Source: Oceanitalea sp047302425
GTDB lineage: Bacteria > Actinomycetota > Actinomycetes > Actinomycetales > Actinomycetaceae
DNA length: 64,000 bases
Reading direction: 5' to 3'
Assembly (NCBI RefSeq): GCF_047302425.1
Contig: NZ_CP154855.1
Coordinates: forward strand, 992,001-1,056,000
Shown piece after piece: positions 1-8,575 of this stretch (its first letter is position 1; the number at the start of each line of letters is the position of its first letter). A program made the position numbers and the translations under genes. Below the pieces are notes generated by a model. The model was not told the DNA's origin. It saw only the letters and a program-made list of their open reading frames with translations, and did no database searches.

Positions 1-1601
1 TGCGGCGGGTGCGGCGCCTGGGTGAGCTGCTGCGCCAGGTGCGCTCGCTCAGCTACCTCTCCCTGCCCGAGGTCGTCTCCCACACCATCACGCTCATGGG
101 CCTGGACATCGAGGTCGCCGCGCGCGCCGGACGGGTGGCCGCCCACGCCCGCGGCAACCTCGACGCCTTCGTCGACGTCGCCGCCTCCTTCGCGGCGGAC
201 ACCGGCGGTGGCGGGCTCGGCGCCTTCCTCGGCTGGCTCGACGCCGCGGAGGAGCGCGAGCGCGGGCTCGAGCCGGTCGACGCCGACCCCGAGCCGGGCG
301 CCGTCCAGGTGCTCACGGTGCACGCCGCCAAGGGCCTGGAGTGGGACGTCGTCGCCGTCCCCGGCATGGTCGAGTCCCAGTTCCCCAGCTACCGGGGTCG
401 GCCCTCCGCCGACGGCGCCGTCAGCTCCTCCGGCTGGCTCACCGACCGCTGCGCCCTGCCCTACCCGCTGCGCGGCGACGCCGAGAGCCTGCCCGCCCTC
501 GACATCCCGCCGGCGCCCACCCACGCCGACGTCCGCGACGCCCTCACCGCCCTCAAGCGCGACGGCGGCCGGCACGCGGTGGGGGAGGAGCGTCGCCTCG
601 CGTACGTCGCCGTCACCCGGGCCCGCCACACCCTGCTCCTCACCGGCTCGTGGTTCCGCACCGGCAAGACCCCCCTGCCGCCCTCCCGCTTCCTCACCGA
701 GCCGCGCGACGCCGGGCTCGTCGAGGAGGCCCCCCTCGGCTGGGCGGCGCAGCCGGCACCGGACGCCGTCAACCCCAGCCTCGAGCGCGTCGTGGCGGCG
801 AGCTGGCCGCTGGACCCGCTCGGGGAGCGCCGGGAGCGGCTGGAGGCGGCCGCCGTCGCCGTCCGCACGCCCACCGGCCTGCCCCCCGAGCCGAGCGGCG
901 ACGTCGCACGGTGGGTGCGCGACGCCGAGCTCCTCCTGCGGGAACGGGCCGAGTCGCGGGCCGCCGGGCTCGAGGTGTCCCTCGGCACGCACCTGTCCGC
1001 CTCCGCGGTCGTCGGGCTGGCCCACGACCCCCACGCCTTCGCCCTCGAGCGGCGCCGGCCCATGCCGAGCGCCCCGAGCGAGCACGCGAGCGTCGGCAAC
1101 CTCTTCCACGCCTGGGTCGAGGAGTACTTCGGCGCCCCGAGCCTGCTGGACGTCGAGGGGGCCGAGCGGCTGCTCGAGGACCCGACCGACCCCCGGCCCG
1201 CCGGCGCCGCGCCGGACCTCGAGGAGCTCAAGGCGACCTTCGCCGCCTCCGCGTGGGCCACCCGCCGGCCCGTCGCCGTCGAGGTCGACCTCGAGACCGC
1301 GGTCGCCGGCACGGTGGTCCGCTGCCGGATCGACGCCGTCTTCGACGACGAGCAGGGGCTGCACGTCGTCGACTGGAAGACCGGCGCCCCGCCCCGCGAC
1401 GCCCACACCCTCGCCGCCCGCGAGCTCCAGCTCGCCGTGTACCGCCTCGCCTGGTCGCGGCACACCGGCCGGCCGCTCGAGGAGATCGGGGCCGCGTTCT
1501 ACTACGTCGGCGCCGACCGCACCCTCGAGGCCGGGCGGCTGACCGAGGAGGAGATCGAGCGGCGCCTGGGAGCGGCGCTCGCCGAGCTCGCCGCCGACTG
1601 A
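1..1601 (+). CDS. UvrD-type helicase / PD-(D/E)XK nuclease, C-terminal part (AdnA/AdnB-like)
   Basis: Partial: the frame is open from base 3, so only the C-terminal ~532 residues are present. Helicase motif V is seen as VHAAKGLEWDVV near codon 100 and motif VI as RRLAYVAVTRARH near codon 195. The C-terminal third is a RecB-type nuclease: GNLFHAW (~363), RIDAVF (~440), VVDWKTG (~455) and QLAVYRLAW. Actinobacterial AdnA and AdnB both join an SF1A motor to such a nuclease for resecting double-strand breaks. I cannot tell which subunit this is, because the Walker A half lies outside the window. A monomeric helicase-nuclease of similar build is also possible. Confidence 0.85.
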   Translation, partial: RRVRRLGELLRQVRSLSYLSLPEVVSHTITLMGLDIEVAARAGRVAAHARGNLDAFVDVAASFAADTGGGGLGAFLGWLDAAEERERGLEPVDADPEPGAVQVLTVHAAKGLEWDVVAVPGMVESQFPSYRGRPSADGAVSSSGWLTDRCALPYPLRGDAESLPALDIPPAPTHADVRDALTALKRDGGRHAVGEERRLAYVAVTRARHTLLLTGSWFRTGKTPLPPSRFLTEPRDAGLVEEAPLGWAAQPAPDAVNPSLERVVAASWPLDPLGERRERLEAAAVAVRTPTGLPPEPSGDVARWVRDAELLLRERAESRAAGLEVSLGTHLSASAVVGLAHDPHAFALERRRPMPSAPSEHASVGNLFHAWVEEYFGAPSLLDVEGAERLLEDPTDPRPAGAAPDLEELKATFAASAWATRRPVAVEVDLETAVAGTVVRCRIDAVFDDEQGLHVVDWKTGAPPRDAHTLAARELQLAVYRLAWSRHTGRPLEEIGAAFYYVGADRTLEAGRLTEEEIERRLGAALAELAAD

Positions 1602-1638
1602 GCGTGCACGCGCGTTCCCCCCGGGTGAGGGTGGGGCG

Positions 1639-2061
1639 ATGGAACCGATCTACACCGCAGAGGCCCTGTCCACCGGCGCCGGCCGTGACGGCCACGTGAG
1701 CACCCCCGACGGCCTCCTCGACCTCGACATGGCACCGCCGAAGGAGATGGGCGGCTCCGGGCAGGGTGCCAACCCCGAGCTGCTCTTCGCCGCCGGCTTC
1801 GCCGCCTGCTTCCACTCCGCGCTTCAGGGCGTCGCCCGGCAGTCCGGCGTCGACGTCACCGGCTCGAGCGTCGGCGCGCAGGTGGGGATCGGCAAGCGTG
1901 AGGACGGCGGCTTCGGCCTCGCCGTCACCCTCGAGGTCGTGCTGCCCGAGGTTCCCCAGGAGCAGGCTCAGGAGCTCGCCGACAAGGCCCACCAGGTCTG
2001 CCCGTACTCCCACGCCACCCGCGGCAACATCGACGTCACCGTGACGGTCTCCGACGACTGA
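1639..2061 (+). CDS. ohr: Organic hydroperoxide resistance protein (Ohr/OsmC family)
   Basis: A 140-residue protein of usual Ohr length. It carries the two redox cysteines in their family settings: C57 in FAACFHSAL and C121 in VCPYSHATRG. Ohr is a cytosolic thiol peroxidase that reduces organic and lipid hydroperoxides, normally recycled by lipoylated proteins. The central helix and the N-terminal Y-x-A-x-A-x-S-T-G-A-G-R-x-G pattern also fit Ohr rather than OsmC. It starts 37 bases after the helicase gene. A 12-bp stem-loop follows it, so it is probably a single-gene transcript. No OhrR repressor gene is adjacent, which is somewhat unusual. Confidence 0.92.
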   Translation: MEPIYTAEALSTGAGRDGHVSTPDGLLDLDMAPPKEMGGSGQGANPELLFAAGFAACFHSALQGVARQSGVDVTGSSVGAQVGIGKREDGGFGLAVTLEVVLPEVPQEQAQELADKAHQVCPYSHATRGNIDVTVTVSDD

Positions 2062-2075
2062 CCATCGCGCGCCCG

Positions 2076-2108
2076 CCGCCGGACCGGATTCCGCGACCGG
2101 TCCGGCGG
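2076..2108 (+). terminator. Stem-loop after ohr
   Basis: A perfect 12-bp inverted repeat (arms 2076-2087 and 2097-2108) with a 9-base loop, starting 14 bases after the ohr stop codon. There is no U tract, as is common in GC-rich actinobacteria. The upstream-most GTG of the next frame (2108) falls inside the stem, which argues for a start further down. Confidence 0.65.
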
Positions 2109-2125
2109 TGGTGCACCATGAGCCC

Positions 2126-3340
2126 GTGACCAACCTCGCCCCGCGGTCTCCGCGACCCAGTGCGAAGTTCATCCTCCTCGTCGGCGTCATGGCCGCCCTC
2201 CCGGCGGTTACCACCGACATGTACCTGCCGTCGCTGCCGGTGGTGGCGACCGAGCTCGACACGACGCCCGCGCTCGTCCAGGGCACGATCACCGGGGTGC
2301 TCATCGGTGGCGCACTGGGCCAGCTCCTCGCGGGTCCGCTGTCGGACCGCTTCGGCCGCCGCCGCCCCGTGATGATCGGGGTCCTGCTCCACGTCATCGC
2401 CTCGGTGCTGTGCATCGTCGCCGCCGGGATCGTGCCGCTGCTCGTCCTTCGCGTGGTCCAGGGGATCGGGAACGCCGCCGCGACGACGACGGCGATGGCC
2501 GTCATCCGCGACCGCTACAGCGGCGCCACCGCGTCGGCGATCCTCTCCCGGCTCATGCTCGTCATCGGTGTCGCCCCGCTCCTCGCTCCGACCGCGGGCA
2601 GCTTCGTCGCCGACCTCGCCGGCTGGCGCGCGGTCTTCGGGGTGCTCGCCGCGATGGGCCTGGCGCTCATGCTCTTCATGTGGCGCTTCCTGCCGGAGTC
2701 GCTGCCCCCGGAGCGGCGCCGCAGCGACGGCGTCGGCGGGGCGCTGCGCGGGTACCGGGTGCTGCTGCGCGACCGGCAGTTCGTCGCGCTCGCGATCCTG
2801 CCCGGCCTCGGCCTGGGCGCCCTCATGAGCTACGTCGCCGGCTCGCCCTTCGTCTTCCAGGAGCAGTACGGGCTCGGGGAGACCGAGTTCGCGCTCCTCT
2901 TCGCCCTCAACGGCATCGGCCTCGTCATCGGCGCGCAGGTCAACGCCGCCATCGTCGAGCGTTTCGCCCCCCTCCACATCATGCGGGTCGCCGTCCCGGT
3001 GGCCCTCGTGCTCGCCGTCGCGCTCTACGTCATCGCGCTGCGCGACATCGGCGGCCTCGTGGGGATCGTCGTCCCGCTGTGGCTGCTCCTCGCCGTCAAC
3101 TCCTTCGTCCCGCCGAACGCGAGCGCGCTGGCGCTCAGCCGCCACGGCGAGCGGGCGGGCTCCGCCGCCGCGCTCATCGGCGCCGCCCAGGCCGGCCTCG
3201 CCGGCGTCGTCAGCCCGCTCGTCGGTGTCCTGGGCGAGGACGCCGTCGCCATGGGTACGGTGATCGTCGGGGTCATGGTGCTGGCTCTCCTCGTGCTGGC
3301 GCTGGGCACCCCCGCCTACCGACGCAAGGAGCGGCGATGA
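2126..3340 (+). CDS. Bcr/CflA-type drug-efflux MFS transporter
   Basis: About 404 residues with 12 predicted membrane segments. The N-terminal half shows the drug:H+ antiporter-1 pattern: TTDMYLPSLPVV in helix 1 (typical of Bcr/CflA) and the loop 2-3 motif GPLSDRFGRRRP. These proteins export drugs such as bicyclomycin or chloramphenicol using the proton gradient; the actual substrate is unknown. An alternative GTG at 2108 lies inside the ohr stem-loop, so GTG 2126 is preferred. A weak CACCAT ends 6 bases before it, so a leaderless start is possible. The stop codon overlaps the next gene (ATGA). Confidence 0.88.
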   Translation: MTNLAPRSPRPSAKFILLVGVMAALPAVTTDMYLPSLPVVATELDTTPALVQGTITGVLIGGALGQLLAGPLSDRFGRRRPVMIGVLLHVIASVLCIVAAGIVPLLVLRVVQGIGNAAATTTAMAVIRDRYSGATASAILSRLMLVIGVAPLLAPTAGSFVADLAGWRAVFGVLAAMGLALMLFMWRFLPESLPPERRRSDGVGGALRGYRVLLRDRQFVALAILPGLGLGALMSYVAGSPFVFQEQYGLGETEFALLFALNGIGLVIGAQVNAAIVERFAPLHIMRVAVPVALVLAVALYVIALRDIGGLVGIVVPLWLLLAVNSFVPPNASALALSRHGERAGSAAALIGAAQAGLAGVVSPLVGVLGEDAVAMGTVIVGVMVLALLVLALGTPAYRRKERR

Positions 3341-3471
3341 GCGAGCTTCCCCCCGAGCTGCGGGGCGACGACGGCGGGCACCGGCCGGTGCAGCCGCGGT
3401 GGTGGCGGGTGGCCTCCGCCGTCATCGCCCTCGTCCTCATCGCCATGGTCGTCGTGGCCTATACCCTGTGA
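3337..3471 (+). CDS. Small single-pass membrane protein, hypothetical
   Basis: A 44-residue reading frame whose ATG overlaps the stop of the MFS gene (ATGA), suggesting translational coupling. Residues 1-22 are polar and proline-rich (RPVQPRWWRV), followed by one hydrophobic helix (ASAVIALVLIAMVVVAYTL) reaching the C terminus. The layout is typical of the small one-pass proteins often annotated beside actinobacterial transporters. No function is recognised. The coupling and the sensible topology are the reasons for calling it a gene. Confidence 0.6.
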   Translation: MSELPPELRGDDGGHRPVQPRWWRVASAVIALVLIAMVVVAYTL

Positions 3472-3506
3472 CCAGCCCCCGGGCCTCGGCGGCGCTCGCG
3501 ATCGCG

Positions 3507-3512
3507 TAGCCT
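3507..3512 (+). promoter_or_regulatory. -10 element of prfB (probable leaderless start)
   Basis: TAGCCT ends 8 bases before the GTG at 3521. A transcript starting about 7 bases downstream of this hexamer would begin at or very near the start codon. No clear -35 is seen. Confidence 0.45.
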
Positions 3513-3520
3513 GGGGGATC

Positions 3521-4642
3521 GTGGCCACCGACTTCCCGACCGAGATCCAGCACCTGCGCTCCACCTACCGCTCCATCACCGCGGTGACGGACCCGGAGGC
3601 CCTGCGTGCGCAGATCGCCGAGCTCTCCGAGAAGGCCGGCGCCCCTGACCTGTGGGACGACCAGGACGCCGCCCAGGCGGTGACGAGCCAGCTCTCCCAC
3701 GCGCAGGCCGAGCTCAGCCGCGTCGAGCGCATGGGGCAGCGCATCGAGGACCTCGAGGCGCTCGTCGAGTTGGGCCAGGAGGAGGACGGCGCGGACGCCG
3801 ACGCCTTCCTCCAGGACGCCGAGGCCGAGCTCGCCGCCATCCGCAAGGACCTCGACGACCTCGAGGTCCGCACCCTCCTGTCCGGGGAGTACGACCAGCG
3901 CGAGGCCGTCGTGACGATCCGCGCCGGCGCCGGTGGCGTCGACGCCGCCGACTTCGCCGAGATGCTCATGCGCATGTACCTGCGCTGGGCCGAGCGCCAC
4001 GGCTACCCGACCAAGGTGCTCGACACCTCCTACGCCGAGGAAGCCGGGCTCAAGAGCGTGACCTTCGAGGTCAAGGCGCCCTACGCCTACGGGAACCTGT
4101 CCGTCGAGGCCGGCACCCACCGCCTCGTGCGCATCTCGCCCTTCGACAACCAGGGCCGGCGCCAGACCTCCTTCGCCGCCGTCGAGGTCATCCCGCTCAT
4201 CGAGCAGACCGACCACGTGGAGATCCCCGAGTCGGAGATCAAGGTCGATGTCTTCCGCTCCTCCGGGCCGGGTGGCCAGTCCGTCAACACGACCGACTCC
4301 GCGGTGCGGATGACCCACATCCCCACGGGCATCGTCGTGTCGATGCAGAACGAGAAGTCCCAGATCCAGAACCGCGCGGCCGCGCTGCGCGTCCTGCAGT
4401 CCCGCCTGCTCCTCGTGCGCCAGCAGGAGGAGAACGCCGCCAAGAAGGCGCTCGCCGGCGACGTCAAGGCCAGCTGGGGCGACCAGATGCGCTCCTACGT
4501 GCTGCAGCCCTACCAGATGGTCAAGGACCTGCGCACCGAGCACGAGCAGGGCAACCCCTCGGCCGTCTTCGACGGCGAGATCGACGACTTCATCGAGGCC
4601 GGGATCCGCTGGCGCAAGCAGCACGAGGGCGACGACGCCTGA
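3521..4642 (+). CDS. prfB: Peptide chain release factor 2
   Basis: A 373-residue class I release factor. The stop-codon recognition tripeptide is SPF (residues 206-208), which defines RF2 (UGA and UAA); the peptidyl-tRNA hydrolysis motif GGQ is at 251-253. Many bacteria control prfB by a programmed +1 frameshift at an early in-frame UGA. Here the frame is open from GTG 3521 with no internal stop, so that autoregulation is absent, as in many actinobacteria. It lies directly upstream of ftsEX, the usual actinobacterial order. GTG 3521 is chosen because a -10 box and a GGGGGA stretch lie just before it. Confidence 0.97.
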   Translation: MATDFPTEIQHLRSTYRSITAVTDPEALRAQIAELSEKAGAPDLWDDQDAAQAVTSQLSHAQAELSRVERMGQRIEDLEALVELGQEEDGADADAFLQDAEAELAAIRKDLDDLEVRTLLSGEYDQREAVVTIRAGAGGVDAADFAEMLMRMYLRWAERHGYPTKVLDTSYAEEAGLKSVTFEVKAPYAYGNLSVEAGTHRLVRISPFDNQGRRQTSFAAVEVIPLIEQTDHVEIPESEIKVDVFRSSGPGGQSVNTTDSAVRMTHIPTGIVVSMQNEKSQIQNRAAALRVLQSRLLLVRQQEENAAKKALAGDVKASWGDQMRSYVLQPYQMVKDLRTEHEQGNPSAVFDGEIDDFIEAGIRWRKQHEGDDA

Positions 4643-4649
4643 CCCACCC

Positions 4650-4669
4650 GCGCCGCGGGCTCGCGGCGC
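4650..4669 (+). terminator. Stem-loop after prfB
   Basis: An 8-bp GC-only stem (4650-4657 with 4662-4669) and a 4-base loop, 8 bases after the prfB stop. It separates prfB from the ftsE promoter region. Confidence 0.5.
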
Positions 4670-4711
4670 CGCCGTCGGCGTGTCGGCCGGGGAGCGGGGA
4701 AGAGGCGTGCC

Positions 4712-4717
4712 TACTCT
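4712..4717 (+). promoter_or_regulatory. Candidate -10 element for ftsEX
   Basis: TACTCT lies 52 bases before the ftsE ATG in the 126-base gap that follows the prfB stem-loop. No convincing -35 accompanies it. Confidence 0.3.
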
Positions 4718-4768
4718 CGAAGAGGTCAGAGTTCTGCCTTCCCCCACTTCCGAGACTGGCCTCAGAGC

Positions 4769-5458
<690 letters not shown>

Positions 5459-5467
5459 GGGGCCCTC

Positions 5468-6382
5468 ATGCGACTACGGTTCGTTCTCTCCCAGCTGGCC
5501 TCCGGGCTGCGGCGCAACGTCTCGATGACGATCTCGGTCGTCCTCGTCACCTTCATCTCCCTCGTCTTCGTCGGTGCCGCCGCGCTGCTGCAGATGCAGA
5601 TCGGCAACATGAAGGACGACTGGTACGACCGCGTCGAGGTCTCCGTCTTCATGTGCCCGCAGGACTCCGCGGTGCCCACCTGCGCCACCGGCGAGGTGAC
5701 CGACGACCAGCTCGCCGACATCGAGGAGCTCCTCGCCTCCGAGGCCCTCGCCCCCTACGTCGACGAGGTGTTCTTCGAGACCAAGGAGGAGGCCTACGAG
5801 GCCTTCCAGGAGCAGATGCCCGACACGGTGTGGACCCAGTCCCTCACCCCCGAGCAGATGCAGGTCTCCTTCCGGATCAAGCTCGTCGACCCCGAGCAGT
5901 ACCAGGTCGTCGCCGACGAGCTGACCGGCCGGCCCGGCGTCGAGGACGTCGTCGACCAGCGCGCGCTCCTCGAGCCGCTCTTCCTCATCCTCGACCGCGC
6001 GACGCTCCTCGCCGTCGCCCTCGCGGGCGTCATGATCGTCACCGCGGTCCTCCTCATCACGACGACGATCCGGCTCTCGGCGATGAGCCGACGGCGCGAG
6101 ACCTCGATCATGCGGCTGGTGGGTGCCTCCAACCTCTTCATCCAGCTGCCCTTCATGCTCGAGGGCGCGCTCGCCGCGCTCGCCGGCGCGGCGCTCGCCG
6201 TCGGCGGCCTGTGGCTCGCCGCCCGCTACCTCATCGAGGGGTGGCTGGCCGCGGAGTTCCAGTGGGTGCAGTTCGTCGACACCGGCGACGTCCTCCTCAT
6301 CGCGCCCCTCCTCGTCCTCGCCGCCATCCTGCTCGCCGGCATCAGCTCGCTGGTGTCCCTGAGCCGCTACACGAGGGTCTGA
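5468..6382 (+). CDS. ftsX: Cell division protein FtsX (permease-like)
   Basis: A 304-residue membrane protein with the FtsX plan: a short cytoplasmic N terminus, membrane helix 1 near residues 20-45, a large extracytoplasmic domain (about 46-170), then three further helices near 175-295. The outer domain contains a cysteine pair (MCPQDSAVPTC) that probably forms a disulfide. RLVGASNLFIQLPFMLEG is the conserved cytoplasmic coupling loop of FtsX. In mycobacteria the outer domain binds the hydrolase RipC; here the natural partner is the M23 protein encoded immediately downstream. Confidence 0.96.
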   Translation: MRLRFVLSQLASGLRRNVSMTISVVLVTFISLVFVGAAALLQMQIGNMKDDWYDRVEVSVFMCPQDSAVPTCATGEVTDDQLADIEELLASEALAPYVDEVFFETKEEAYEAFQEQMPDTVWTQSLTPEQMQVSFRIKLVDPEQYQVVADELTGRPGVEDVVDQRALLEPLFLILDRATLLAVALAGVMIVTAVLLITTTIRLSAMSRRRETSIMRLVGASNLFIQLPFMLEGALAALAGAALAVGGLWLAARYLIEGWLAAEFQWVQFVDTGDVLLIAPLLVLAAILLAGISSLVSLSRYTRV

Positions 6383-6383
6383 C

Positions 6384-7802
6384 ATGCGTTCCCACACCTC
6401 CCGCCGTACCGTCCGCACGCTCGTGTCCGCAGCGCTCGCTGCCGTGCTGCTCGCGGGCGGCACCTCCGCCGTCGCCGACTACGACGACGAGATCCGCGAG
6501 TACGACCGCCAGCTGCGCGAGCAGCGCAACGAGCGCGAGGCCCTCGCCCGTGAGCGCGAGGCGCTCGCCTCCCGGCTCGAGGGCACCAACGCGGACCTCG
6601 CCAGCGCCTACCTCGCCCTCGAGGACGCCAACGCCCGTCTGCCGCTGGCCGAGGCCGCCCTCGCCCAGGCCGAGGACGCCCTCGCGGCGGCCGAGCGGGA
6701 GGAGCAGGCCGTGGCCGACCGCCTCACCCTCGCCGAGACCGAGCTCGGTGACCTCGGGGCCGAGCTCGCCGAGGGGGACGCGCAGATCGAGTCGACCCGC
6801 TCGTCGATCGGCGAGCTCGCCCGCAGCACCTACCGCGGCGGGGCCTCCCTCAACGGGCTGTCGGTCGTGCTCAACGCGAGCTCGAGCGAGGAGTTCATCC
6901 GCCAGACGGCGATCGTCGACACCGCGGTGCGCACCCAGACCAAGGTCATCACCGACCTCGAGACGATCACCGCCGTCAACCGCAACCGTGAGCTGCGCCA
7001 GCAGGCCGTGCGCGACCGGATCGACCAGCTCCACGCGCAGGCCGAGGAGGCGGTGGCCGCCGCCGACGAGGCTCGCGAGTCCGCCGACGCGCACCGCCGC
7101 GAGATCATCGAGATCCAGGAGGAGCAGACAGCCCTCGCCGCCGAGCTCGAGCAGCTGCGCGGCCGCCTCAACGAGGACCTCGCCCAGAAGGAGGCCGACG
7201 ACGACCGCCTCGCCGGCATCATCGCCGGCATCGAGGCGGACCGGTCGGGGACCGTGGCCGAGCGTGAGGCCGCGCGCCGCGAGCAGGAGCGCCGCGCCCG
7301 TGAGGCCGCCCAGAGCAACGGTGGCGGCGGCGGAGGCGGCGGCGGTGGCGCCCCGAGCGGCGGCGGCGCCAGCTCCGGAGGGCTCACGCCGCCGGTGCCC
7401 AACCCCATGTTCGTCACCTCGCCCTACGGCATGCGCATGCACCCGCTGGCCGGCTACCAGTGGTTCCACGCCGGGGTCGACGTGCGCTCGGCGTGCGGCA
7501 ACCCGCAGTACGCCGCGGCGAGCGGCACGGTCAAGGCGACGATCCCCGCACCGGGCAACGCCTCGCACGGCAACCAGGTCATCATCGACCACGGGACGAT
7601 CAACGGCAGCGGCTACGTCACCGTGACCAACCACCTCAGCCGCTTCAACGTACGCGCCGGCCAGTGGGTCAACCAGGGCGACGTCGTCGGCTACACCGGC
7701 ATGACCGGCAACGTCACCGGCTGCCACGTCCACTTCGAGGTGTGGCAGAACGGCTCGACGATCAACCCGATGAACCTCCCCGGCTGGGTCCGCAGCAACT
7801 GA
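6384..7802 (+). CDS. Secreted coiled-coil M23 peptidase, probable FtsEX effector
   Basis: 472 residues starting one base after the ftsX stop. A twin-Arg-free signal peptide ends near ALAAVLLAGGTSAVA. Residues ~35-310 are a long heptad-rich coiled coil, followed by a glycine run (about 313-335) as a flexible linker, then a LytM domain. The zinc ligands are visible: H-x3-D in FHAGVDVRS and H-x-H in GCHVHFEVW. The layout matches EnvC/PcsB-type proteins in which the coiled coil docks on FtsX. Because the zinc ligands are intact, it could cut peptidoglycan itself rather than only activate an amidase. In related genomes smpB often lies nearby; it is not here. Confidence 0.88.
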   Translation: MRSHTSRRTVRTLVSAALAAVLLAGGTSAVADYDDEIREYDRQLREQRNEREALAREREALASRLEGTNADLASAYLALEDANARLPLAEAALAQAEDALAAAEREEQAVADRLTLAETELGDLGAELAEGDAQIESTRSSIGELARSTYRGGASLNGLSVVLNASSSEEFIRQTAIVDTAVRTQTKVITDLETITAVNRNRELRQQAVRDRIDQLHAQAEEAVAAADEARESADAHRREIIEIQEEQTALAAELEQLRGRLNEDLAQKEADDDRLAGIIAGIEADRSGTVAEREAARREQERRAREAAQSNGGGGGGGGGGAPSGGGASSGGLTPPVPNPMFVTSPYGMRMHPLAGYQWFHAGVDVRSACGNPQYAAASGTVKATIPAPGNASHGNQVIIDHGTINGSGYVTVTNHLSRFNVRAGQWVNQGDVVGYTGMTGNVTGCHVHFEVWQNGSTINPMNLPGWVRSN

Positions 7803-7827
7803 CCCCGGCCCGGAACGCACCCCCCAA

Positions 7828-7877
7828 TAACGCCGAGAGCAGAGTTGTTCCACGGAACAACTCTGCTCTCGGCGTTA
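7828..7877. terminator. Large palindrome between convergent genes (CGCCGASAG family)
   Basis: Perfect 24-base arms (7828-7851 and 7854-7877) with a 2-base loop, placed between the converging M23 and SGNH genes and so suited to end transcription from both sides. The core of each arm (beginning CGCCGAGAGC) is the same as in the palindrome at 62811-62856 and resembles the 18-bp repeats around nucS. Confidence 0.75.
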
Positions 7878-7895
7878 CTGGGTGAGGGGGCTGGG

Positions 7896-8495
7896 CTAGG
7901 CGCCGGGCTGGGGGAGGCCCAGCCAGTCGTGCCAGCCGTTGTGGAGGACCAGCCAGGCGAGCAGCCCGTAGCCCGCCTGGCCCGGGTGCACGCCGTCACC
8001 GGCGGCGACGTCGGCCAGCCACTGGTCGTGGGTGCGCAGCGGTGCGAAGGTCTCGACGTAGCGCACCTGCCGGCGGGTGGAGACGTCGGCGTAGGCGTCG
8101 GACAGCGCGGCGAGCGCGTCGCCGTCCACGCCCGGACGCGGCGGCGGGCCGACGACGAAGACCTCGACCTGCTGCGAGCGGGCGCTGTCGAGGATGTTGG
8201 CGAGGTTGAGCCGGCTGCGCGCCAGGGAGAGCCCGGCGGTGAGGTCGGCCGAGCCGAGGGCGACGACGAGGCGGTTGTCGCTGCCGGGGGCGAAGCGGCG
8301 CTGGCACTCGCTCTCCCAGCGTCCCGAGAGCGCCGTCGACGTCTCGTCGGGCACGGCGAGGGAGGTGACGAAGAGCGGGTCCTCACTGTCCGTGCGGGCG
8401 ACGACGCGCCCCACCCAGCCCAGGCCGCGCGCGTCACCCATCCCCGCGGACAGCTCGTCGCCGACGACGCAGATCCGCACGTCCCTCTCGCTCAC
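7896..8495 (-). CDS. SGNH/GDSL-family hydrolase
   Basis: About 199 residues. Block I is GDELSAGMG (a GDS variant in which Ser remains after GDEL), block III is GSADL in place of the common GxND, and block V is DGVHPGQAGYG with the Asp and His of the catalytic triad. The family cleaves esters or thioesters; the substrate is not predictable. No signal peptide is seen, so it is probably cytosolic. GTG 8495 is chosen over GTG 8501 because AAGGAG sits 6-7 bases before it but directly abuts the other. It converges with the M23 gene across a palindrome. Confidence 0.82.
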   Translation of the reverse strand: MSERDVRICVVGDELSAGMGDARGLGWVGRVVARTDSEDPLFVTSLAVPDETSTALSGRWESECQRRFAPGSDNRLVVALGSADLTAGLSLARSRLNLANILDSARSQQVEVFVVGPPPRPGVDGDALAALSDAYADVSTRRQVRYVETFAPLRTHDQWLADVAAGDGVHPGQAGYGLLAWLVLHNGWHDWLGLPQPGA

Positions 8496-8528
8496 CCTCA
8501 CTCCTTCTCGTCAGTGCCCCGAACCTAC

Positions 8529-8561
8529 CGCGGGCCGGCCCCGAGAGGGGGCCGGCCCGCG
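8529..8561 (-). terminator. Stem-loop after kgd
   Basis: Arms of 14 bp (8529-8542 and 8548-8561) with a 5-base loop, 14 bases past the kgd stop codon on the minus strand and before the SGNH hydrolase gene. It probably ends the kgd transcript. Confidence 0.65.
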
Positions 8562-8575
8562 TCGTGCCGTACCGG

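Noticed and set aside
3521..3620. Programmed frameshift site in prfB
   Set aside because: There is no in-frame UGA or slippery CUU near codon 25.
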